Positions 1-6,084 of a DNA stretch of 9,010 nt are shown here, one piece after another. The first letter of the stretch is position 1; every line of letters starts with the position of its first letter. The notes beneath the pieces are model-generated. The model did not search any database. It was not told where the DNA came from and saw only the letters and a list, made by a program, of their open reading frames with translations. A program made the position numbers and the translations under genes. Origin of the DNA: Fimbriimonadaceae bacterium (GTDB lineage Bacteria > Armatimonadota > Fimbriimonadia > Fimbriimonadales > Fimbriimonadaceae). The stretch spans positions 1 to 9,010 of the forward strand of contig CANFJD010000094.1 in NCBI GenBank assembly GCA_947447315.1. Direction: 5' to 3'.

Positions 1-116
1 AGACTGCGGATGGCTGGTACGGTCCCCGTTGGGATTCGGCCCCTAAATCCTTAGCGGAACCAGCCTTGATTGACCAAGCGGCGGTCGCGAGAGCGCTTTT
101 GTTTAAGCCGAATTAG
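1..116 (+). CDS. 3' end of an unidentified protein gene (partial)
   Basis: The frame starting at position 3 stays open from the window edge to a TAG at 114-116, giving 37 residues that begin TADGWYGPRWDSAPK and end ARALLFKPN. The other two forward frames close at about 46 and 54. The peptide has ordinary soluble-protein composition, and its codons resemble those of the genes downstream. The family is not recognisable from so short a tail. A riboswitch leader begins about 40 nt after the stop, so this gene is probably a separate transcription unit from the prepilin. An open frame this short could arise by chance, so confidence is moderate. Confidence 0.5.
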   Translation, partial: TADGWYGPRWDSAPKSLAEPALIDQAAVARALLFKPN

Positions 117-128
117 CGGTTCCAACCG
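117..128. repeat. 12-bp perfect inverted repeat, possible operator
   Basis: The sequence CGGTTCCAACCG has two perfect 5-bp arms around a central CC. It lies directly against the -10-like hexamer at 129-134, where a regulator would overlap RNA polymerase. The loop is too short for a good RNA hairpin, so a protein-binding site is the likelier reading. No regulator is known for it. Confidence 0.3.
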
Positions 129-134
129 TATACT
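129..134 (+). promoter_or_regulatory. Candidate -10 box for the riboswitch transcript
   Basis: TATACT matches the sigma-70 -10 consensus at five of six positions. It would start RNA near 140, about 15 nt ahead of the riboswitch. No convincing -35 hexamer lies 16-18 nt upstream; the nearest TTG-containing hexamers (99-104 and 70-75) are wrongly spaced. The call rests on the hexamer and its position between the upstream stop codon and the aptamer. Confidence 0.35.
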
Positions 135-156
135 AGGTTAAGAGTAAAAATTTAAC

Positions 157-251
157 CCGCGGGGGGTGCCAGGAATGGCTGAGATGCTTCGTTGTGATAC
201 GATGCGGACCCCAAGAACCTGATCCGGTTAGTACCGGCGGAGGGATCGCGG
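157..251 (+). promoter_or_regulatory. TPP riboswitch aptamer (THI element)
   Basis: This is a complete thiamine pyrophosphate aptamer. Helix P1 pairs 157-161 (CCGCG) with 247-251 (CGCGG). The conserved GGGGTGCC strand (163-170) leads into P2, where GGGG 163-166 pairs with CCCC 209-212. GGCTGAGAT, the pyrimidine-sensing T-loop region, is at 177-185. P3 is 186-192 with 199-205, with one mismatch. The pyrophosphate-sensing arm begins GAACCTGATC at 216; P5 is CCGG 224-227 with CCGG 234-237, and the arm closes with GGAGGGA at 239-245. All conserved blocks are in the right order and spacing. TPP binding normally shuts off biosynthesis or transport of thiamine. Here the first substantial downstream gene is a prepilin, which is unusual. 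Confidence 0.96.
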
Positions 252-270
252 AGGTGCGGAATTCATTTCT

Positions 271-296
271 CACCCCCGACGGTCGTCGTTAGGGGG
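271..296 (+). promoter_or_regulatory. Probable riboswitch expression platform (switching hairpin)
   Basis: CACCCCC at 271-277 has two exclusive partners. It can pair perfectly over 7 bp with GGGGGTG (162-168) inside the aptamer. Alternatively CCCCC 273-277 can pair with GGGGG 292-296, a hairpin with a small inner stem 278-280/285-287. TPP binding locks 162-168 into P1/P2 and would leave 273-277 free to form the downstream hairpin. No U-run follows, so an intrinsic terminator is unlikely and control of translation is the better guess. The pairings are seen in the sequence; the mechanism is inferred. Confidence 0.5.
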
Positions 297-314
297 AACT
301 TACTCGGAAGAGAG

Positions 315-1115
315 ATGAAATCTATCAACCGCGCCTTCACGCTCATCGAGCTCCTCGTTGTCATCGCGATCATCGCCATTTTGGCGGCGATCCTTTTCCC
401 CGTTTTTGCGCAGGCGAAGTTTGCGGCAAAGAAGACGGTAGACCTCAGCAACACAAAGCAGATTGGCACTGCCACCAAGATCTACCTGGGCGATAGCGAT
501 GATGTGATGCCCATTTTCTACGCCTACAACAGCGATCCGACCATCTACACGCCGAACCAATACAAGGGAACGGAGCAGTTGCTTCTGCCCTATACCAAGT
601 CTAAGGAGATCTTCCGAAGTCCGCTGGATACGGGCGGACCCTACTTGGCGAACGATCCCGGGCCGCGGGCGAAGGGGGCCGATTCTTACTGGAAAGCCTA
701 CGGCACCAGCTACCGGTTTGGGCACTGCAGTTTCTCGACCGCGGCCGACGAGAGTAGCCAGAACAACGCGTTTGGAGTTTACGACCCGGTGAGTCAGCAA
801 TACAACCAGACCGTCCCGGTGAACGAGACCAGCTTTGAATTTCCATCCGAGACGCGCACGATGCGGCTGGAGATGTTTGGCTTCTTTGAGAAAAAGGTCG
901 ATCCCGAATGCAGCCGCTACGGCTACGATTGCGGATACTTCTCAAACTGGGACCCGAGCGGCGGCACGATGGTGTTTGCCGACGGTCACGGCAAGCACAT
1001 CAACGGCCCTGGCCAGTTCGATGACGTCCGCGTAAACCCAGCCGGCCGGAAGTCAGGCGAACCCAGCACAGACCCGAATGCCTGGTCCGGCACCTGGTAT
1101 TCGCTCTGTGACTAA
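315..1115 (+). CDS. DUF1559-like type IV prepilin / pseudopilin protein
   Basis: This 266-residue protein has a textbook prepilin N-terminus: a short basic leader (MKSINRA), the processing site A7/F8 with the F-T-L-I-E signature, Glu at mature position 5 (E12), and a hydrophobic helix to about residue 31. A PilD-type peptidase should cut after A7, where Gly is commoner. The C-terminal part carries GGTMVFADGH near residue 216, the DG block of the DUF1559 (H-X9-DG) proteins. The expected His nine residues before DG is Pro here. These proteins are secreted or surface structural/pseudopilin proteins of uncertain role, often in large families. The ATG follows purine-rich GGAAGAGAG (306-314) and gives a normal leader length, so it is preferred over an upstream in-frame ATT at 261. 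It lies under a TPP riboswitch and converges on the next gene. Confidence 0.9.
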   Translation: MKSINRAFTLIELLVVIAIIAILAAILFPVFAQAKFAAKKTVDLSNTKQIGTATKIYLGDSDDVMPIFYAYNSDPTIYTPNQYKGTEQLLLPYTKSKEIFRSPLDTGGPYLANDPGPRAKGADSYWKAYGTSYRFGHCSFSTAADESSQNNAFGVYDPVSQQYNQTVPVNETSFEFPSETRTMRLEMFGFFEKKVDPECSRYGYDCGYFSNWDPSGGTMVFADGHGKHINGPGQFDDVRVNPAGRKSGEPSTDPNAWSGTWYSLCD

Positions 1116-1126
1116 GAAATCAGTCG

Positions 1127-1148
1127 GCAGGGCGGCTAACCGCCCTGC
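1127..1148. terminator. Bidirectional hairpin terminator between convergent genes
   Basis: GCAGGGCGG (1127-1135) pairs perfectly with CCGCCCTGC (1140-1148) around a CTAA loop. It lies 11 nt after the prepilin stop, and its loop contains the TAG stop of the convergent minus-strand gene. The T-run is weak on both sides: TT on the plus strand, and TTTCTTA some 9 nt after the stem on the minus strand. Termination may therefore be partial or factor-assisted. Confidence 0.7.
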
Positions 1149-1936
1149 TTACGGAAATTGAACACGATTCTCTGAGCGGTCTCCGCGGAGGACTTTAGCC
1201 ACATCTGATCATTTAAAGCGGCAGGATCACTGGATGATTTGACAATCTGCTGCGCCGCTTTCTCCCACGAGCGAAACATTCGGAAATCCTGCTCGATATC
1301 TCCCAGGCGGTACGCCACTCGGTTGAAGTAATAGCCGAACATCAGCATAGTGGTCGCGGGATCATTAGGGCGGATGTCGCGCGCACGCTCGGCATAGAAT
1401 GTTGATGCGGCGGGCCCGTCGGTCCCAACGTAGAAACACGACGAATATCTGGCCCGGAGCAGGCGGTAGTTTTTTGGATCCAGGGCGAGGAGTCTTTTGA
1501 GGAGAGGGATGTACGCCGTCGGGTGGGTCCGGCGGTAATCAAACAGGACTCTTATCATGAGTTCCTCAAAATCGTCCGTCGCTTCCAGCGAACCGAGAGG
1601 TGCTTTCTGTTTTTCCTCTGGCAGCGCGGCGTCATACCAACCCACTTCGAGGCTTCGCCACACACGGTTTTCGAAGCCGGTGGTGTACCACTGCATACGC
1701 TTTGCGAGATCTTTTCGATCGTAATAATTGGTAGCGAAATATTGCTCCTCAATCCTCGACCGTGCGGTAGTTTTTGCTCCACCAAAGGAATTGGGATCAA
1801 CCTTGACCGCCAAATCTCTGGGCGATAACATCCAGGCGTTGGGCCCAAGCACGAGCAGAAGAGTGACTGAAGTCAGCATTACCGTTTTTGAACCGTATTT
1901 GGCATGTACGTTACCCGCGTTGAGGAGTGTTGTCAT
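1136..1936 (-). CDS. Hypothetical membrane-anchored or exported protein
   Basis: This is a 266-residue protein that I cannot place in a family. Residues 1-17 are polar with K13 and K17. Residues 18-32 form one hydrophobic stretch (VMLTSVTLLLVL), reading as a signal anchor or signal peptide that leaves the rest outside the membrane. From about 141 to 215 the sequence is helical with an A-L-D-P-K-N-Y phrase and a spaced second D-I-R-P-N-D-P phrase, the style of tetratricopeptide-type repeats, though no full repeat match is clear. The first Met is preferred because it gives a basic N-region. No Shine-Dalgarno sequence precedes it; upstream sequence reads CAGTCACGAA. A TANNNT box (TAGCTT, 1951-1956 minus strand) sits 14 nt before the start. 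The gene looks less GC-rich than its neighbours by eye, which could mean later acquisition or weak expression. Confidence 0.75.
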   Translation of the reverse strand: MTTLLNAGNVHAKYGSKTVMLTSVTLLLVLGPNAWMLSPRDLAVKVDPNSFGGAKTTARSRIEEQYFATNYYDRKDLAKRMQWYTTGFENRVWRSLEVGWYDAALPEEKQKAPLGSLEATDDFEELMIRVLFDYRRTHPTAYIPLLKRLLALDPKNYRLLRARYSSCFYVGTDGPAASTFYAERARDIRPNDPATTMLMFGYYFNRVAYRLGDIEQDFRMFRSWEKAAQQIVKSSSDPAALNDQMWLKSSAETAQRIVFNFRKQGG

Positions 1937-1960
1937 TTCGTGACTGAAAAAAGCTAGGAA

Positions 1961-1976
1961 GTGGCACAGGTTCCAC
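1961..1976. repeat. Imperfect palindrome in the divergent spacer, possible operator
   Basis: The 16-bp sequence follows the symmetric pattern GTGGNACNNGTNCCAC. It lies in the 140-bp spacer between the divergent hypothetical gene and the M14 peptidase gene, just upstream of the minus-strand start region. A dimeric regulator could bind it. The rest of the spacer (1977-2064) holds only a short CCAATTTTGG palindrome (1983-1992) and nothing else I recognise. Confidence 0.25.
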
Positions 1977-2064
1977 TGATCCCCAATTTTGGTAACCCGC
2001 CAAGCATTGAAAGCCGAGGCTCGGGCATACTCAGGATTCGTAGGCGTTGTGTCGGCGTTTGAAC

Positions 2065-2070
2065 TAAACT
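2065..2070 (+). promoter_or_regulatory. -10 box placed for a leaderless transcript
   Basis: TAAACT ends 6 nt before the GTG start at 2077, so transcription would begin at or very near the start codon. There is no Shine-Dalgarno sequence between them and no good -35 hexamer. This TANNNT arrangement is known for leaderless genes in Deinococcus and actinobacteria. The box also contains the in-frame TAA (2065-2067) that limits how far upstream the gene can start. Confidence 0.45.
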
Positions 2071-2076
2071 ACCGGC

Positions 2077-3819
2077 GTGTTTCTTGCCTTTTTAGCCGTG
2101 GCCGCGACGCCTGCCGATTGGCGATTGACCGCCGAATTGACCGACTTTGCGGAAACCGGTCGGTACGCGGAGGCGGTTGAATTTTGCCGCCGACTGGATG
2201 CGGCGAGTCCAAAGGCGAAGATGATCACGTACGGGCGTTCGCCAGAAGGGCGAGCAATGGTGGCCCTGCTGATCAATAATGATGGCAAGTTTGACCCCGC
2301 CAGCATGCGTGATGCCAAGAAGCCGCTGCTATTCGTGCAGAACGGAATTCACTCGGGCGAAATTGAAGGGAAAGATGCCTCGCTGATGCTGGCGCGGGAT
2401 CTGCTGGTTTCGGGAAAGAGCCCGAAACTGCTGGCCAGGGCCAACTGGATGATCGTGCCGATATTCAGCGTGGATGCCCACGAGCGCTTTTCGCCGTTCA
2501 ACCGGATTAACCAAAACGGGCCGTTTGAGATGGGATGGCGGGCGACGGCCCAGAATTTGAACCTGAACCGAGATTGGATGAAAGCGGACGCGCCCGAGAT
2601 GCGGGCGGAGCTGGACTTAGTCCATCAGTTTCAGCCGGACTTTCTGTTCGACAATCACACCACCGATGGATCGGATCACCAGTATTTGCTGACGCTGGGG
2701 GTTCCGTGGGGAGCGGCGATGCCTACGGCGACCGCGGCATGGTCGCGGCGGATGTACGATTCGGTAACGGACCGTTGCAATGCGGCCGGGATCAAGACCG
2801 CGCCTTACTTTGAGCTTTCGGACCGCAGTAACCCGGCGGCGCCGATTTCAATTGAAGACTTTTCGCCGCGCTACAGCCACGGGTATGCGGCGCTGATCAA
2901 TCGACCTTCGGTCCTGGTGGAGACGCACGTTTTGAAGCCATACGGGGACCGCGTTCGGGCCACCTACCGTTTGATGACAGAGGTTGCCAGCGAATGCATT
3001 ACGGATGTGTCACGGCTGAAGACGTTGAACCGGGAAGCGGATATCGCGGGAGCCGCGACCAAAGAGGGGGCGGCGATTACGCTGACCTCAGAGACAACGG
3101 CCCAGGCCGATCCGTTCACTTTCTACGGCTACCAGTGGGATCCGCTCCCGAGCGCGGTGACCGGGGCAAAGGTGGCGCACTGGGATCGAACGCGACCGAT
3201 TACGGTGCCGACGACCATCCGTCAGACATTTAAGCCCGGGCTCACGGTAACGGCGCCGGCGGCTTACGTGATCCCCGCCGCATGGAGCGACGCCATTACT
3301 ACCCTTCGCCGCCATGGCGTTGAAAGCTTCTCGACGCGGGCCGATTGGACGGGGGACGTCGCGAGCTGGAGTTTCAGCCAGGTGAAGTTTCCTTCCAGTC
3401 CCTTCGAAACCCGATTTTCACCAAGTTATCGAGCGGAAGCCGTGACTGAGTCAAGGCTAATTCCGGCGGGCTCGTTGGTAGTTCCGATCGGACAGCCCCT
3501 GGCAAGGTTGGTGGCGCATTTGTGCGAGCCATCGGCACCAGACTCGTTAATGAAATGGGGCTTCTTCAATGCGGTGTTCGAACAGAAAGAGTACGGCGAG
3601 GATTACGCGACCGAACCGGTGGCACAGCGGATGCTGGCGAGCGATCACAAACTGCGGACCGAGTTTGCGGAAGCGCTTAAGGACCCCAAGTTCGCGGGAG
3701 ACCCGGGGGCACGATTACGATTTTTCTTTCAGCGATCGCCGTACTGGGATATGCGGCTGAACAAATGTCCCATTGTTAAGCTGACAACGCAACAATTGAA
3801 GGCGATTCGGTCGCTATAA
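2077..3819 (+). CDS. Secreted M14-family zinc carboxypeptidase
   Basis: This 580-residue protein is a zinc metallopeptidase expected to trim C-terminal residues from peptides or cell-wall peptides; the exact substrate cannot be told. The zinc ligands are visible as H92-x-x-E95 (in GIHSGEIEGKD) and H194 (in DNHTTDG). The substrate-binding Asn/Arg pair is in NLNRDW (162-167). The catalytic Glu is most likely E282 in VLVETHVLKPYGDR. The catalytic domain covers roughly 15-310. The remaining 270 residues look like an all-beta or mixed accessory part, ending in FFFQRSPYWDMRLNKCP. The N-terminus (MFLAFLAVAATPA) is a short signal-peptide-like segment with no basic residues, suggesting periplasmic or outer location. 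An in-frame TAA at 2065 forces a start at GTG 2077 or later (next GTG at 2098); 2077 keeps the hydrophobic segment. No Shine-Dalgarno sequence is present. Confidence 0.9.
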   Translation: MFLAFLAVAATPADWRLTAELTDFAETGRYAEAVEFCRRLDAASPKAKMITYGRSPEGRAMVALLINNDGKFDPASMRDAKKPLLFVQNGIHSGEIEGKDASLMLARDLLVSGKSPKLLARANWMIVPIFSVDAHERFSPFNRINQNGPFEMGWRATAQNLNLNRDWMKADAPEMRAELDLVHQFQPDFLFDNHTTDGSDHQYLLTLGVPWGAAMPTATAAWSRRMYDSVTDRCNAAGIKTAPYFELSDRSNPAAPISIEDFSPRYSHGYAALINRPSVLVETHVLKPYGDRVRATYRLMTEVASECITDVSRLKTLNREADIAGAATKEGAAITLTSETTAQADPFTFYGYQWDPLPSAVTGAKVAHWDRTRPITVPTTIRQTFKPGLTVTAPAAYVIPAAWSDAITTLRRHGVESFSTRADWTGDVASWSFSQVKFPSSPFETRFSPSYRAEAVTESRLIPAGSLVVPIGQPLARLVAHLCEPSAPDSLMKWGFFNAVFEQKEYGEDYATEPVAQRMLASDHKLRTEFAEALKDPKFAGDPGARLRFFFQRSPYWDMRLNKCPIVKLTTQQLKAIRSL

Positions 3820-3820
3820 T
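3815..3820 (+). promoter_or_regulatory. Consensus -10 box overlapping the peptidase stop codon
   Basis: TATAAT is a perfect -10 hexamer and contains the TAA stop of the M14 gene (3817-3819). It would start RNA near 3827, giving rel-dtd a 5' leader of about 38 nt. No -35 hexamer of quality is found at 16-18 nt (ACAATT at 3793-3798 is poor), so the strength is uncertain. Confidence 0.45.
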
Positions 3821-3832
3821 TAAGATTCTAAA

Positions 3833-3857
3833 CCTGCCGAGACATTCCGCCGGCAGG
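3833..3857 (+). terminator. Leader hairpin before rel: terminator or RBS-masking stem
   Basis: CCTGCCG (3833-3839) pairs with CGGCAGG (3851-3857) around an 11-nt loop. The 3' arm includes most of the AGGG (3855-3858) that serves as the Shine-Dalgarno sequence for rel, 6 nt before its ATG. It could end M14 transcription, but there is no U-run. It could instead limit translation of rel by hiding the ribosome site. Confidence 0.45.
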
Positions 3858-3864
3858 GTATTCC

Positions 3865-6078
3865 ATGGAGTCTTCCGACCAAGTCGCCGCCATTTCGTAC
3901 CCGGAGAACATGATTCGGGTCATCGAAACCCTGTGTCAGCAGCGGTCGGATGTGAATGGCGAGCGGATTTTGGCCGCGTACCGCATCGCCGCGCAAGCGC
4001 ACTCTAAACAGTTCCGTGAAAGCGGCGAAGCCTACATCAATCACCCCGTGGCAGTAGCGCAGATCGTGGCGGAGATGCGGATGGACGACGACACCGTCAT
4101 CGCAACCCTGCTTCACGATGTGCTGGAAGATTCCAAAGAGTTTTCGGCCGAATTCATTCGAAAAGAGTTTGGGGAAGACGTGCTGCACCTGGTGCAGGGA
4201 GTCACCAAGCTGCAGGGCGACGAGAAGTCGGGCGACGAGCAGCAGCGGGCGGCCGCAAAGACGAAGCGCAGCACGGAAACCATGCGAAAGATGATGCTGG
4301 CGATGGCGAAAGACTATCGCGTCATGGTCATCAAGCTCAGCGACCGCCTGCATAACATGCAGACGCTGGATAACGTTTCGGCGGAGAAGCGAGCGCGGGT
4401 GGCGAGTGAAACATTGGCGGTATACGCTCCGCTGGCCGCGCGACTCGGCATTTGGCAGATCAAATGGCAGTTAGAGGACCTCAGCTTTAAGGCCCTGCAT
4501 CCGCGCGAGTACCAGGAAATTTCTGACCTGGTCGGGAAATCTCGTCAGCAGCGGGAAGAAGTTTTGACCGAAGACATCGCGTTGCTCCGTGAAAAATGCA
4601 AACAGGAAGGGGTGAAGATTGTCGATATTCGCGGTCGTCCCAAGCACCTGTTCTCAATCTTTAACAAGATGGTGCAGCAGAAGCTGAAGTTCGAAGAGAT
4701 CTTCGATCTGTTCGCCCTGCGGATCATCACCGAGACCAAAAACGATTGCTACGTGGCCATCGGGGTGGTGAACGATCTGTTTGTGCCGATCCAGGCGATG
4801 TATTTCGACTACATCGGTCAGCCGAAGCCGAACGGCTACCAGAGCTTGCACACCAAGGTGGTGGATCGACGGGGCCATACCGTAGAAATTCAGATCCGGA
4901 CCCAGGAGATGCACGAGATGGCGGAGTACGGCTTCGCCGCACACTACACGTACAAGGAAGGAACCTCGGCGGGAGAAGAAACCAAGCGGTTGGCGCGGCT
5001 GCGCGCTCAGCTTCTAGAAGCGGCGGCCGACAACGTAACGGCGTCCGACTACAAGAAGGCGATGACCACCGACGTCTTTCAAGACCAGGTGTTTGTCATT
5101 ACGCCCAAGGGTGACGTAATCGAACTGCCGGTGGGCTCGACGCCAATTGACTTTGCCTTTCGGGTTCACACCCAGCTAGGTTTGACGCTGATCGGCGCGA
5201 AGATTAACGGTGTTATGCTGCCCTTGGGTACGGCGCTTAAGAATGGCGACGTGGTGGAACTGATCACCCGGAGCAACGCGACGCCGAGCCGAGACTGGGT
5301 GGAGCAGGCGAAGAGCGCACACACCCGTAACAAGCTGAAGAACTATTTCAGAAAGCTGGATAAGGATCAAGACGCGGCGCGTGGTCGGGACATTTTGGAG
5401 CGGGAATTCTCGCGGTTGGGGATTGACTCAAAGCTGTTCATGGGAGACGATAAGTTGCGCGAAGCTCTGACGCGATTTGAAGCGTTTGATACTCCGACCG
5501 ACTTGCTGGCCCGGGTGGGCAGTGGCTTAATTTCGGTTCAAAATGCCATCGCGAAACTGCGGGGACTGACGGCGGAGTTGGCACCGGTCGGCATAGAGGT
5601 TAATCGGAGCCGAGAGACGGAAATCGAGACCAAAGTCGGCGATTTCTCGGGTATCCAGGTGGCCCGGGCTAAGTGTTGCAGTCCAATCCCTGGCGATGAG
5701 TGCGCGGCGTACGTTTCCCGCGGGCGGGGACTGATTATTCATCGACGCGTGTGTCCGAATCTGGCGGCCCTGCTGCAGACCGAACCGAGCCGGGTGATGG
5801 GTTACCCATTCGCGGCCGACGGTCGGGTCTACGCTTCGGCGCTGAAGATTATGTGCATCGATCGCCCCGGTTTGATCGCCGATATTTCAAGCATTTTTGG
5901 GGAGTCGAAGGCGAATGTGAGTGCTCTGAAGGTGGTGACGATTCAGCAGCAGACGGCGGAGATCGACGTCACGATTGATGTGTACGATGCTGCTCATCTG
6001 GAAACGATTCAGGTGAAGCTGCATAATTTGGCGGACGTGATTTCGGTGCGACGTCAGTTTGCGAAGACGGGGAAGTAG
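3865..6078 (+). CDS. rel: Bifunctional (p)ppGpp synthetase/hydrolase (RelA/SpoT family)
   Basis: This full-length 737-residue RSH protein makes (p)ppGpp from ATP and GDP/GTP at the starved ribosome and also degrades it. The hydrolase HD domain (about 35-190) keeps R51, H60, H84-D85, E88-D89 and N164 (RLHNMQTL), so hydrolysis should be active. The synthetase domain (about 245-365) has RPKHLFSIFNKM, DLFALRII, KPNGYQSLHT and EIQIRT. At 312-315, just before DYIGQPKPNGY, it reads MYFD where bifunctional enzymes usually have RXKD and E. coli RelA has an acidic EXDD. A TGS domain covers about 407-468, a Cys/His zinc-binding segment holds C604, C605, H626 and C630, and a C-terminal ACT domain covers about 655-735. 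The ATG at 3865 has AGGG 6 nt upstream. A second in-frame ATG (3910, residue 16) is possible. The gene is followed after 6 nt by dtd, a conserved pairing. Confidence 0.97.
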   Translation: MESSDQVAAISYPENMIRVIETLCQQRSDVNGERILAAYRIAAQAHSKQFRESGEAYINHPVAVAQIVAEMRMDDDTVIATLLHDVLEDSKEFSAEFIRKEFGEDVLHLVQGVTKLQGDEKSGDEQQRAAAKTKRSTETMRKMMLAMAKDYRVMVIKLSDRLHNMQTLDNVSAEKRARVASETLAVYAPLAARLGIWQIKWQLEDLSFKALHPREYQEISDLVGKSRQQREEVLTEDIALLREKCKQEGVKIVDIRGRPKHLFSIFNKMVQQKLKFEEIFDLFALRIITETKNDCYVAIGVVNDLFVPIQAMYFDYIGQPKPNGYQSLHTKVVDRRGHTVEIQIRTQEMHEMAEYGFAAHYTYKEGTSAGEETKRLARLRAQLLEAAADNVTASDYKKAMTTDVFQDQVFVITPKGDVIELPVGSTPIDFAFRVHTQLGLTLIGAKINGVMLPLGTALKNGDVVELITRSNATPSRDWVEQAKSAHTRNKLKNYFRKLDKDQDAARGRDILEREFSRLGIDSKLFMGDDKLREALTRFEAFDTPTDLLARVGSGLISVQNAIAKLRGLTAELAPVGIEVNRSRETEIETKVGDFSGIQVARAKCCSPIPGDECAAYVSRGRGLIIHRRVCPNLAALLQTEPSRVMGYPFAADGRVYASALKIMCIDRPGLIADISSIFGESKANVSALKVVTIQQQTAEIDVTIDVYDAAHLETIQVKLHNLADVISVRRQFAKTGK

Positions 6079-6084
6079 TTACAA

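Noticed and set aside
81..104. Terminator-like GC stretch followed by T-rich sequence
   Set aside because: The best stem is only 3 bp (CGC/GCG) and lies inside the open frame that ends at 116.
273..296. Intrinsic terminator after the TPP riboswitch
   Set aside because: The stem is only 5 bp plus a small inner helix, and no U-run follows (AACTTACTC), so it is recorded as a switching hairpin instead.
300..800. 166-residue minus-strand open frame opposite the prepilin
   Set aside because: It lies wholly antisense to a gene with an unmistakable prepilin signature, and it shows low-complexity Arg-rich composition typical of a shadow frame.
4654..4944. 96-residue minus-strand open frame inside rel
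   Set aside because: It lies opposite the most conserved part of the Rel synthetase domain; its His/Leu-rich composition marks it as a shadow.
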